From CAVXZE01 sp964615365 (GTDB lineage: Bacteria; Myxococcota_A; UBA9160; UBA6930): a DNA stretch of 64,000 nucleotides. Below are positions 8,933 to 17,283 of the stretch, one piece after another. Position 1 is the stretch's first letter, and each line of letters opens with the position of its first letter. The DNA lies in assembly GCA_964615365.1 (NCBI GenBank), contig CAZTOU010000010.1, positions 1-64,000 on the forward strand, read 5' to 3'. Below the pieces are notes generated by a model that did no database searches, was not told where the DNA came from, and was given only the letters and a program-made list of their open reading frames with translations. Position numbers and translations under genes: made by a program.

Positions 8933-9427
8933 TCACCGTCCGCTGCGCCGTGGGCGAATCGAGAGCCAGCGCGGAACCGCTTGCGTGTAGCGAACGTAGT
9001 CCTCGCCGAAACGCGCCCGGAGCTGCGGCTCCTCGGTTCGGACGACCGACGCGTGGATCGCGACCGCGAAGATCGCCGCGTAGAGCGCGAGCGAGAGATC
9101 CCCGCGGTAAGCGAACAGACCGATCAGGTACGCCACCTGCGCCACATACATCGGGTTCCTGGAGAAGCGGTAGAGTCCCTTGATCACGAGATTCCTCGGG
9201 GGCTCGAGGGGAACGGGCGTCCCCTTTCCGAGTCGCGAGAAGAGACCCGAGCAGTAGGCGTAGACGCCCATTCCCGCGAGGACCAGGCACGTTCCGAGGA
9301 CGCGCCCTCCAGGGATCCGCCATCGCGGCCAGTCCAGCGCCTCGTTGAGCTGGATGGCTCCCACGGGCACCAGGATGAAGAGAGTCGCGGCGAACGCGGC
9401 GCCCGCAGCGATCGAGGTCGGCCTCAT
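8933..9427 (-). CDS. Isoprenylcysteine carboxyl methyltransferase (ICMT)-like membrane methyltransferase
   Basis: A 164-residue integral membrane protein with about four hydrophobic segments. The conserved ICMT/PEMT C-terminal signature is present: LYRFSRNPMYVAQVAYLIG followed by RTEEPQLRARFGEDYVRYTQ (E-E-x-x-L-x-x-x-F-G-x-x-Y). Bacterial members methylate small or lipid substrates using S-adenosylmethionine; few have known substrates. The start follows AAGGGAC. It lies 41 bp before the next gene on the same strand. Confidence 0.85.
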   Translation of the reverse strand: MRPTSIAAGAAFAATLFILVPVGAIQLNEALDWPRWRIPGGRVLGTCLVLAGMGVYAYCSGLFSRLGKGTPVPLEPPRNLVIKGLYRFSRNPMYVAQVAYLIGLFAYRGDLSLALYAAIFAVAIHASVVRTEEPQLRARFGEDYVRYTQAVPRWLSIRPRRSGR

Positions 9428-9468
9428 GATGTCCCTTCTACCAGAGTTCGCAACGTGTGGCAGTGTCT

Positions 9469-10038
9469 TCAGTTTTCGGACGATGACCCGGCCTCGGTCG
9501 GTTTGCGGGGCGCCATCTCGAAGAGCCAGACGCCCGTCGCTTCGAGAGGGGGAAGCGGGTCCGGCAGGACCAGATCCTCCTGCGAGCCGTATTTCCGCCG
9601 CGACTCCCTCACCACGGGCCAGAAGAGGGCGGGGTCGGTCACGCGGACCGCCTCGCGCTCATAGCGCTTGCCGTCGATGCGGATCACCGCGCGCCCGTCC
9701 TTCATCGCATCGTGGGGCCATTGCTTCCAGAGGCGCCCCCACCAGGAGTTCATGTAGCCGCACGCGACGTAGAGCTTACCCTCGTGCACGATGAGCCAGG
9801 TAACGCGTGAGCGCGCGGGCTCGAGGAGCTGGAGCTCCATCTCCTCGATGTCGCGGGCAAAGCTCCAGTCGGGCTCGGGCCCGGTGACGATCTCGCCCGT
9901 TCGCAGCGGACCACCCGGGAGCAGTGCCAGTGGAAGGGTCCGCAGCGGGCCGTCCAGTGAGCGGACGATGACCGCGATCGCCACCAGGCCGACTAGGTGC
10001 AGCACCAACAGGATTCCGAACCAGCGAAGGAGTTGCAT
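9469..10038 (-). CDS. Hypothetical membrane-anchored protein
   Basis: A 189-residue protein with one N-terminal hydrophobic segment (residues about 5-27) followed by a soluble domain. The soluble part (WLIVHEGKLYVACGYMN, then AVIRIDGKRYEREAVRVTD) resembles the beta-rich layout of small split-barrel or DUF2255-like proteins that compare substrate with an RI.GKRYE pattern, but I cannot assign it to a family with certainty. It could face the periplasm. The next gene downstream is the ICMT-like methyltransferase, which may be cotranscribed. Confidence 0.65.
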   Translation of the reverse strand: MQLLRWFGILLVLHLVGLVAIAVIVRSLDGPLRTLPLALLPGGPLRTGEIVTGPEPDWSFARDIEEMELQLLEPARSRVTWLIVHEGKLYVACGYMNSWWGRLWKQWPHDAMKDGRAVIRIDGKRYEREAVRVTDPALFWPVVRESRRKYGSQEDLVLPDPLPPLEATGVWLFEMAPRKPTEAGSSSEN

Positions 10039-10194
10039 GGATTGTCTCTACTCCTCGATGCGCAGCCTGCGCATCCTTCTCACATAGCGTCTGCTCGGCA
10101 GGTTCACCAGCGATGGGGTGTACCGGCACAGACGCCATAGAGATCGGTGTCGATGACGGCGCGCCAGGAGTGATTGAGGGCCGCCCGACGCGAA

Positions 10195-10220
10195 GCGGGG
10201 GCGGCCGAAGCCGCCCCCGC
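10195..10220 (-). terminator. GC-rich hairpin with UUCG loop downstream of the His-rich gene
   Basis: Read on the minus strand this is a perfect 11-bp stem closed by the very stable C(UUCG)G tetraloop, 25 bp beyond the stop of the His/Arg/Asp-rich gene. There is no clear U-run after it, so it may be an intrinsic terminator of the U-poor kind seen in GC-rich genomes, or an mRNA 3'-end stabiliser. Confidence 0.6.
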
Positions 10221-10244
10221 CGGGGACACGATGCGATGCGTCAC

Positions 10245-10718
10245 CTAGCGGCGGTGACGCCGGTCGCGACGGTCGCGTCGATCGCCACGGTCGTGCCGTC
10301 GGTCGTAGCGGCGATCGTGCCGGCCGTGGGACACGTCGTGCTGGAAGTGACGGCGATGACGCCTGGCGTGCCGATCCCCATGATGCCCACGGCTCTTGTG
10401 GCCGTGGCCGCGCCCGCGGTAGTGCCGCCGATCACAGTCGCGATAGTCCCGGTAGTGACGGTGGCTGTGGCCGTAGTGGCGATAGTCGTCCCGGTACACC
10501 TTTTGGACGACGGGGAAGGGGAACGGGAAAGGGAAGGGTATGGGCGGCAGCGGCAGGCTCGCCCGGAACTGCACCCTCGGACCATCGCGGTCGTCGTGGT
10601 CCGCGAGTGCGGGCGACGCCGCTCCGAATCCGACCAGCACGGTCGCACCCAGGATCAGCATTGCGAGGCGCCCGGCGCCCCGCGGCTTCGAATCTCGAAC
10701 GTCTCGGTTGCTCTGCAT
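10245..10718 (-). CDS. Secreted His/Arg/Asp-rich low-complexity protein
   Basis: A 157-residue protein. The signal peptide is clear (basic start, LAMLILGATVLVGFGAASPALA, then ADHDDRDG). A proline/phenylalanine segment follows (LPPIPFPFPFPFPVVQ), and the last about 85 residues are almost only H, R, D, Y, G (DYRHYGHSHRHYRDYRD, HDRGDRRDRRDRRHRR). ATG 10718 is chosen because AGAAAGGACCC precedes it and the signal peptide follows; an upstream in-frame ATG adds 43 unlikely residues. Histidine density suggests metal or acid binding at the cell surface, but this is inference and no family is recognised. Confidence 0.75.
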   Translation of the reverse strand: MQSNRDVRDSKPRGAGRLAMLILGATVLVGFGAASPALADHDDRDGPRVQFRASLPLPPIPFPFPFPFPVVQKVYRDDYRHYGHSHRHYRDYRDCDRRHYRGRGHGHKSRGHHGDRHARRHRRHFQHDVSHGRHDRRYDRRHDRGDRRDRRDRRHRR

Positions 10719-10948
10719 GATGGGTCCTTTCTCCCGGAGCCGCCGGTGCCCGATGGGCGGGTCGGCGGTCTCTGGAAGGTCGGACGGGGCCAGGCCCCCG
10801 GCGATTCGATCGGGATTCGAGATTCTCAAATAGATCAACGACATCAATAGGTTACGGAGATGACCTGAAGCCTCGGCCGCGTTACCGGCCGATAGCCCGC
10901 GGGGCAGGGTCGACCCGTGTCGATTCCTGTCAGCACACCTTCGCGCGG

Positions 10949-12139
10949 TTACAGCACCGAGGCGATCGCGTCGCAGAGCCGGCCCATGTTCGCCTCGGTC
11001 ATGCCCGCGACGTTGATGCGACCGGAGCCGACGATGTAGATCGCGTGCTTCTCCCGCAGCTCCTCGACCTGCTCCTTGGTGAGTCCGGAGAAGCTGAACA
11101 TGCCGCGCTGCTGGATGATGGAGGAGAAGTCACGGCTGACGCCCTTGGCCTTGAGCGTGTCGACGAAGAGATGACGCATGCCGTTGATGCGGTCGCGAAT
11201 CTCCGCGACTTCGATCTCCCACTTCGCCCGTAGCTCGGGGTCCTGCAGCACGGTCATGACGATCCCACCGCCGTGCGACGGGGGGTTCGAGTAGTTGGCG
11301 CGGATCACCAGCTTGAGCTGACTCATCACGGTCTTCGCCTGCTCCGCTGTGGACCCGATGATGGTCAGCGCCCCGGTCCGCTCGCGGTAGAGGCCGAAGT
11401 TCTTGGAGAAGCTGGAGGAGATCAGCAGCTGGTCGACGTGCTCGACCAGCGCGCACAGCCCTGCCCTGTCCTCTTCGATGCCGTCGGCCAGGCCCTGATA
11501 GGCGAAGTCCACCAGCGGCAGCACGCCGTTCTTGCGGAGAAGCTCGCCGATCTGCGACCACTGCGCGGGGGTCGGGTCGATGCCCGTCGGGTTGTGGCAG
11601 CAGCCGTGCAGCAGCACCACGTCTCCCGCCGGAACCTGCGCCAGCGAGTCGATCATCGCGTTGAAATCGAGCCCGTTGGTGACCGGATCGCGGTAGGCGT
11701 AGGTCTTGACCTCCATTCCGGCGGCCTTGAACACGGTCGGGTGGTTCGCCCAGGTCGGGTCGCTGAGCCAGATGGTGGCGCTCGGGTGCAGCTTGTGGAG
11801 ATAGTCACCGGCCACGCGCAGGGCGCCGGTGCCGCCGGGGCAGTGCGCCGTGGCACCGCGCCCCTCGGCGACGATGGCGTGCCCGTCGCTCAGCATCAGC
11901 TTCTGGACCAGGGCGCCATAGGTCGGATCACCGGGCATCGGCAGATAGGACTTGGTCGCTTCCGCTTCGAGCAGACGCCGCTCGGCCTCCTTGACCGTCG
12001 CGAGCACGGGCGTCTTGCCACTCCCGTCCTTGTAGACGCCGACCGACAGGTTGATCTTGTCGGGGCTCGGGTCGCTGTTGAAGGCCTCGGTGAGACCGAG
12101 GATGGGGTCGGGAGGAGCGGTCTTGACTGTCTCGAACAT
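10949..12139 (-). CDS. aspC: Aspartate/aromatic aminotransferase (AspC/TyrB type)
   Basis: A 396-residue PLP enzyme that transfers the amino group of aspartate or aromatic amino acids to 2-oxoglutarate, cytoplasmic. It is colinear with Escherichia coli AspC over its whole length: APPDPILGLTEAF, INLSVGVYKDGSGKTPVL, LLHGCCHNPTGIDPT, DFAYQGLADGIEED, the PLP lysine in SSSFSKNFGLYRERTGAL, and RANYSNPPSHGG. The C-terminal GMFSFSGLTKEQVEELR also fits. AspC and TyrB cannot be separated by eye, so the symbol marks the family. It appears monocistronic, with over 200 bp to the next gene downstream. Confidence 0.93.
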   Translation of the reverse strand: MFETVKTAPPDPILGLTEAFNSDPSPDKINLSVGVYKDGSGKTPVLATVKEAERRLLEAEATKSYLPMPGDPTYGALVQKLMLSDGHAIVAEGRGATAHCPGGTGALRVAGDYLHKLHPSATIWLSDPTWANHPTVFKAAGMEVKTYAYRDPVTNGLDFNAMIDSLAQVPAGDVVLLHGCCHNPTGIDPTPAQWSQIGELLRKNGVLPLVDFAYQGLADGIEEDRAGLCALVEHVDQLLISSSFSKNFGLYRERTGALTIIGSTAEQAKTVMSQLKLVIRANYSNPPSHGGGIVMTVLQDPELRAKWEIEVAEIRDRINGMRHLFVDTLKAKGVSRDFSSIIQQRGMFSFSGLTKEQVEELREKHAIYIVGSGRINVAGMTEANMGRLCDAIASVL

Positions 12140-12232
12140 GCTGGGTTCGCCTTTCTCGATGTGCCCGGAAGCCCGAGCGGCCGCTTAGATTAGGGGGTTA
12201 CGGCAACACCTGCAAGACGACCCCGCCGGGGA

Positions 12233-12826
12233 TCACCCCCTCCGCAGGAGCGCGGTGGTGAACTCCACGAGCGCCCGATTGAGGAGCACGCTGCACCCCA
12301 GATCCTCGTAACGCCTGCGCACCGGGAAGTCGTCCTCGTGGAGGATCCCCGAGAGCAGGAGAGAACCTCCGGGTGCGGCCTTGGAGACCAGAAGCTCCGC
12401 CACTCGGAGTAGGATGTCACCGTAGATATTGGCGAGGACCAGCCCGAACCCCTCTTCCGCGACCTGCTCGATCGTGCCGCAGAGGTGCTCTACCTGGTCG
12501 TTCACCCCGTTGAGCGCGCAGTTCCGCTGGCCGGTGCCGACCGCCGTGGGGTCGACGTCCACACAGAGGGCGCTCCGCGCCCCCAGCCGGAGAGCGGCGA
12601 TGGCCAGGATGCCGGTGCCGCTGCCCAGGTCCAGCACTCGGCCTCCCTCGGGAATGGGCAGGGTCTCCAGGATCTCGAGACAGCTGGCCGTGGTCTCGTG
12701 CTCGCCAGAGCCGAAGGCCCCGGGGGCCATCACCAGGTCGATGCGTCCGTCGCGGGAGGCGGGGCTCCCGGGAGGAGAGATGCGAAAGCGCTCTCCGATC
12801 TCGAAGGGCGTGAACTCCCGGCTCAC
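12233..12826 (-). CDS. PrmA-like SAM-dependent methyltransferase (catalytic domain only)
   Basis: A 197-residue class I methyltransferase. It matches the C-terminal catalytic domain of ribosomal protein L11 methyltransferase PrmA: DLVMAPGAFGSGEHETTASC, motif I VLDLGSGTGILAIAALRLGA, ALCVDVDPTAV and the NIYGDILL equivalent of PrmA's catalytic N-[IL]-x motif. The PrmA substrate-recognition domain (about 60-90 residues at the N-terminus) is absent. The GTG start overlaps the stop of the upstream MFS gene as GTGA, indicating coupling. It could be a short PrmA or a methyltransferase for another protein or small molecule. Confidence 0.82.
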   Translation of the reverse strand: MSREFTPFEIGERFRISPPGSPASRDGRIDLVMAPGAFGSGEHETTASCLEILETLPIPEGGRVLDLGSGTGILAIAALRLGARSALCVDVDPTAVGTGQRNCALNGVNDQVEHLCGTIEQVAEEGFGLVLANIYGDILLRVAELLVSKAAPGGSLLLSGILHEDDFPVRRRYEDLGCSVLLNRALVEFTTALLRRG

Positions 12827-14139
12827 TGAGGACCCGGAAGCACCGCGTCGCCGGCGCGAGAGGACTCGGTCCCGGGCTCGACCTCGGGGAGCCGCAGCAG
12901 GCCCACCACCAGGATCGATATCGAGCACAGACCGATGAAGGTCAGGAAGGCGATCTGGTAGCTGCCCGTGGTGTCGTAGATCCAGCCCGCGAAGGGGGGG
13001 CCCAGCACCCGGATCGGGAGCATCAGCGGATTCATCAGGCCGATCACCCGGCCGAAGTGGTTTCTCCCGAAGGCCGCGCCGATCATGATGCCCAGGAGCG
13101 GCGGCATCCCTCCCATTCCCAGACCGTAGACGGTCGCTGCGAGCAGGAGCATGGGGTACTGCTCCGCGTTCAGGATCAGGACGATGCCGAGACCCTGCAG
13201 GCCGGTCGCGCACCAGAGCGTCCGGCGCTTGTCGATGCGATCCGCGATCCAGCCGAACAGCAGCTTCCCGATCGCTCCGAAGCCCGTGATGCAGGAGATC
13301 ACCCAGGCCGCTGCGAGGGGCGCGAAGCCGATGTCCGTCGTGTGCGGGACGATGTGGATGAGGATGGCGCCGTTCGAGCAGGAGTTGATTCCAAAGACGA
13401 TGGCGATCACCCAGAGGTTCCGCTGGCGGAGTGCGTCGCGACTCGACCAGTCGAGCCCGGAGGAAGGGGTGAGCTGGCGATCGCCATTCGCAGGAGGTCC
13501 GGCCGGCGGCTCGCCGCCGGAGACTGACTCGGCTCCGGGCTCCGGAGCTCCGTCGGGCCGCAGCCCCATCTGCTCAGGGCGGTTGACCACCACCAGCCAG
13601 ACCAACGGGATGACCACGAGCAGCGGCACCACGGCATAGACGAGGAAGGTGTCCCGCCAGCCGATCGCCGCGATCAGCAGCGTCGCCAGCGGAGCAATCG
13701 CGAACCCCGAGGCCGAGATCCCCATCCCTGCGGCCCCCAGGGCGACCCCGCGGCGCTCGCTGAACCAGTTCGCCACCAGCGTGGAGCCAGCGAGAGGACC
13801 GAGGGCCGCGATACCGAGTGCCAGGAGGGTTCCCATCACGGCATAGAACTGCCAGAGCGCTTCGATCCGGGACGCCACTACGAAGCCGGTCGCCGTGAGC
13901 AGCGCTCCGAGACACATGATGTTGCGGATCGACCACCGATCCAGCACCTGGCCGAGGAACGGGGCGCACAGAGCGATCGCGACGTTCATGATGGCGATGC
14001 CGGCGGCGACGCCGAAACGGGAGCTCTCGAACTCCACCGCCAGGGCCTTGAAGAAGACGCCGTAGGAGTAGAACACCAGGCCGACGGCGATGAAATTCGT
14101 GACGAACGCGACCGCGACGATCCGCCATCCGTAGAACAT
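12823..14139 (-). CDS. MFS transporter, monocarboxylate/oxalate-formate antiporter-like
   Basis: A 438-residue, 12-helix inner-membrane transporter with a long cytoplasmic loop (residues about 195-235) between helices 6 and 7. The start FYGWRIVAVAFVTNF, then FLGQVLDRWSIRNIM (loop 2-3 signature) and NWFSERRGVALGAAGMGIS, are typical of the OFA/monocarboxylate porter group, suggesting organic-acid exchange. The ATG at 14139 has GGAGA upstream. Its stop overlaps the PrmA-like start. Pairing a transporter with a PrmA-like methyltransferase is unusual and unexplained. Confidence 0.87.
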   Translation of the reverse strand: MFYGWRIVAVAFVTNFIAVGLVFYSYGVFFKALAVEFESSRFGVAAGIAIMNVAIALCAPFLGQVLDRWSIRNIMCLGALLTATGFVVASRIEALWQFYAVMGTLLALGIAALGPLAGSTLVANWFSERRGVALGAAGMGISASGFAIAPLATLLIAAIGWRDTFLVYAVVPLLVVIPLVWLVVVNRPEQMGLRPDGAPEPGAESVSGGEPPAGPPANGDRQLTPSSGLDWSSRDALRQRNLWVIAIVFGINSCSNGAILIHIVPHTTDIGFAPLAAAWVISCITGFGAIGKLLFGWIADRIDKRRTLWCATGLQGLGIVLILNAEQYPMLLLAATVYGLGMGGMPPLLGIMIGAAFGRNHFGRVIGLMNPLMLPIRVLGPPFAGWIYDTTGSYQIAFLTFIGLCSISILVVGLLRLPEVEPGTESSRAGDAVLPGPQ

Positions 14140-14174
14140 GGTCGCGAGTCTCCACAGCGCCGGGCGACTGTCAA

Positions 14175-16583
14175 TCAAGGCGGGGGTATGGAGTTGACGG
14201 CCCCTGATTGTTCCGCATGCACACCGGGCAGCCAGTTCGCGCATCTTCTCGTGCGCTGCCAGACCACGACACAGGCGGCCATGAAGGTGCCGAGCCCTGC
14301 CAGCCAGAGCCCAACCCGCAAGGCCCGGGCGTCGTATTCCATTTCGATTCGCGTGGCGCCCGGAGGGATCCGTACCCCCGTGATGACGCCGTTCGTGCGC
14401 CACAGCCGCCCGGGACGGCCATCGATGGTCACCCTCCAGCTTGGAGAGAAGCTCGACGAAACCACTAGGAAGCCGCCCTGGACCGCCGAGACGTCGATGG
14501 CGATTCGTTCGTGCTGCCAGCTCCAGCCGCGGACGGTGCCGAAGGGGAGTTCCTCCTCGCGCCCCAGGCCTCCCACGAACGCAGCCGTGAGCGGAGACCG
14601 GTTCTCGATCAGGCCCGCCTGCATTCCCCCCGGCTTCGGGTTGATCGCCGTGGCGAAGTAGACGCGCGGGAGCGCATCGCGATTGGCGTACACCTCGGCC
14701 ATCTTCGTTTCGGTGATCTTCTCGTAGCCCGGAAGTCGGCTGAGGAGGCGGCGGACGGTGTGGTCATGCTTGGCTGCGATCACGTACTTCACGTTGAAGC
14801 TCCGCAGCAGATGACTTCCGAGTACTGCCGGGAGCCTGTCTCGAGATGGCACGCCCTCGCGACCCGCTTGCAGGAATCGCGAGACGGAGCGCGGGAGAAG
14901 CGGTGCCTCGGATCCGGTCAAGGCAAAGTACCCATTCATCGTGGCGGCATCGAAATATCCAAACTCTTGCATGACGTCGTCTACTCGGAAGGGAGAGACG
15001 GGGACCACCCGGTAGTCGGGCGAGATGCCGAACTCCTCCGCGCCGTGGCTCCCGTAGCGCTCGTTCTGGTAGGTACCGAACCGCTCCGGATGGCTGACCA
15101 GGGAGGGCATCCCGCCCAGGCCTGCGATGCAAAGGATCAGGAAAGCGCGGCGGACCCATTCGACGTGGAGCCACCCGAGCAGCGAGATCGAAAGCACCCC
15201 CCCGACCCCCACGACCAGTCCACTCGCCGTCAGGGGTGCGGGGAAGAGGATCCAGAGGGCGAGAGCGAGCAGTGCCAGCCCGACGGCGCACGCCGCCCGG
15301 GGAAGCGAAAAGCCGCGCCTCGCGAGGACTTCCATGCAGAGCGCCGCTGCGACGCCGAGCAGGAGCATGGCCCGTAGGAAGAACTTGAAGGGCCATCGAA
15401 ACCGCGACCAGATCGGGATGCCGTGAGTGAGTGGGTGAAGCCCGCCGTGGCTACCGAGACTGAGCCACAGGAAGAGGACTCCCAGTGCGAACAAGAGGAA
15501 GATGGCCTGGGTCCGTGTCATCTCGAGACACGCTGCTCCTGCAATCCCGTTGCCTTTTCGCTTGTCATTTCTCTGGGGGGTAGAGATCGCAGCGAATCCC
15601 AGCAGCAGGGATGGAAGCAGCCAGGCTCCGGCAAAGGTCGTGTAGCTGAGCTGCTCTTCGTAGTACCCGTCCCCCACGCCGTAGACAGGTAGAATCATTC
15701 CGATCAGCCCACTGGGCGTGACGCCGCGGGACGAGAATTCGTAGCTGGTGAGCCGCTCAGCGCGTCTCGTGTCGCCGACCAGATCCATTGTCGGCAAGAC
15801 GGTCGGCATGGAAAGCAGCGCCGCGGTAATTGCCACGGTGGCGAGAATCGGCAAGCGGTGAACGAAGCACCGCCGGAACACAGACCAGCCCAGTGCGAAG
15901 AAGCCGGCGGCGACCCAGCTGTAGACAGCTCGATCGGTTATTCCGAGGTGAAGCAACAGAGCGAGCGAAGCGGCGGCCACCGCGAAGGCCGAAACGGAAG
16001 TCGGACGGTCGACCAATCGCTTCAGCGCCCAGAGCGCCGCGGCGGTCCAGGCGAGGTAGGGCATCACGAAGATCCAAACGGTCGTCAGAGACAAGGCGTG
16101 ACCGCTCATGACCAGGCCCAGTGAGGCAATGAGCGCAAACGTCGGTCGCGCACCTAGTTCGCGGGCGAGCAGGTAAGCGAAGATTCCCGCGAGACCGGCG
16201 TGCAGGATGGTGATCATGGAGAACAGCGTGCTCGGTCCGATCTGGAGCAGATTCGCCAGCGCTACGCTGAGCGTGTACCCGGGATACAGGGTTCCGTAGA
16301 GTCCGATGCCGTGGGCGACCTACCCCATCCCTTGGAAACTGTTCCAATGAGGGAAGTCCCCATGGAGTAGTCGCTGGTGGGACGTCCAGATGTTCGGGAG
16401 CAGCTGTGTGAAGTTGTCCCATCGGTGGAAGCTGACCTCTGGATTCCACGCCAGCGCACTGCCGATCAAGAGCATCGGAATGAGGGCTGAACCGATCCCG
16501 TGAGCCGTGCCCGACCTGCACACCGGGGGGAGGATAACCCATGGTCTCCTGGGCGCCCTCAGAGATTGATCCGGCGCTGTCAT
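14175..16583 (-). pseudogene. YfhO-family multispanning membrane protein interrupted by an in-frame TAG
   Basis: An 803-codon frame with many hydrophobic segments and the YfhO-type C-terminal extracellular part (VLGSHLLRSFNVKYVIAA, VVSSSFSPSWRVTIDGRPG, VRIPPGATRIEMEYD). YfhO-like proteins are polytopic glycosyltransferase-related proteins that decorate surface polymers. Both sides of the TAG at 16320-16322 belong together: upstream reads GDFPHWNSFQGMG, downstream VAHGIGLYGTLYPGYTLSVA, the normal order for the family near the first periplasmic loop. A reinitiating ATG at 16217 would give a 680-residue product lacking the first helix and loop. The start at ATG 16583 is uncertain because no good SD is seen. 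Confidence 0.72.
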
Positions 16584-16673
16584 TCTTCGAGGTGGTGCGG
16601 CCCGGGTGCTTCGTGTTTGGCGCAGACCATTGGTACCATTCTCGGGAACCCGAGCAGTCCGGAGAACCGAGAC

Positions 16674-17246
16674 ATGAGCGAAGCCGGCGAACTCGCGACC
16701 ACGCCCGGCGAGGTCGATTGGGAGCTCCTGAAGCGCGAATTGATGGGCATGCCCAAGGAGACCCTGGCCGAGCTGGTGAACGTGTGGCTCAAGACGTTCT
16801 GGACCCTGCAGAATTACTGGATGGTCTTCACGGAAGCGGAATCCGGCTTCGCGACCGCCGCCAAGCTCGACGCCAAGGTCTGGGAGAAGGTGGCCCCGAT
16901 CCAGGCGCATCGCGTGAAGCGGACGCTCGGCCTGGGTGACGACGTCCAGGCGCTCGCCACCGTGCTCAAGTTCACGGCTCCACAGTGGGCCCCGGCCGGC
17001 TTCGAGTGGCAGTTCGACGCGGTCACCGAGAGAGAGCTGCGGATGACGGTTCGCCAGTGTCCGATGGGCAGATACCGCAAGGAGAAGGGTCTCGAGCTGC
17101 TTCCCTGCAAGTTCGGATCTCCCCTGCTCTACACGGCCCTCGCCAAGGTCGTGAACGAGAGCTTCGAAACCACCTGTCTTCACGCCCATCCCGACCCTCC
17201 CAAGGAGGGCGTCATGTGCGAGTGGAAGTTCGTCCTGAAGGATTGA
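16674..17246 (+). CDS. DUF6125-like protein
   Basis: A 190-residue soluble protein, probably cytoplasmic. The segments LVNVWLKTFWTLQNYWMVFT, WEKVAPIQAHRVKR and the central VRQCPMGRYRKEKG with cysteines resemble DUF6125 proteins, some of which are related to the ATC-hydrolase family (a homologue lies at 26820-27317). The pattern C-P-x-G/L-x-x-R/W and a final E-x-x-C-x-H-x-H-P-D-P segment may bind a metal; function is unknown. The ATG follows GGAGA. The downstream CoA-transferase starts 37 bp later, so cotranscription is likely. Confidence 0.72.
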   Translation: MSEAGELATTPGEVDWELLKRELMGMPKETLAELVNVWLKTFWTLQNYWMVFTEAESGFATAAKLDAKVWEKVAPIQAHRVKRTLGLGDDVQALATVLKFTAPQWAPAGFEWQFDAVTERELRMTVRQCPMGRYRKEKGLELLPCKFGSPLLYTALAKVVNESFETTCLHAHPDPPKEGVMCEWKFVLKD

Positions 17247-17283
17247 TGATGACGCGGAGCGATCGCCGAAGGAGTTGTTGCCC

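Noticed and set aside
10245..10330. Short CGGTCGCGA-like repeats resembling a small tandem array
   Set aside because: They are explained by Asp-Arg-Arg codons of the His/Arg/Asp-rich protein; no spacer/repeat periodicity as in CRISPR.
16320..16322. Stop-codon recoding (pyrrolysine or suppressor) at the YfhO amber codon
   Set aside because: No recoding genes are seen, many other genes end in TAG, and this family does not use pyrrolysine; mutation or consensus error is simpler.
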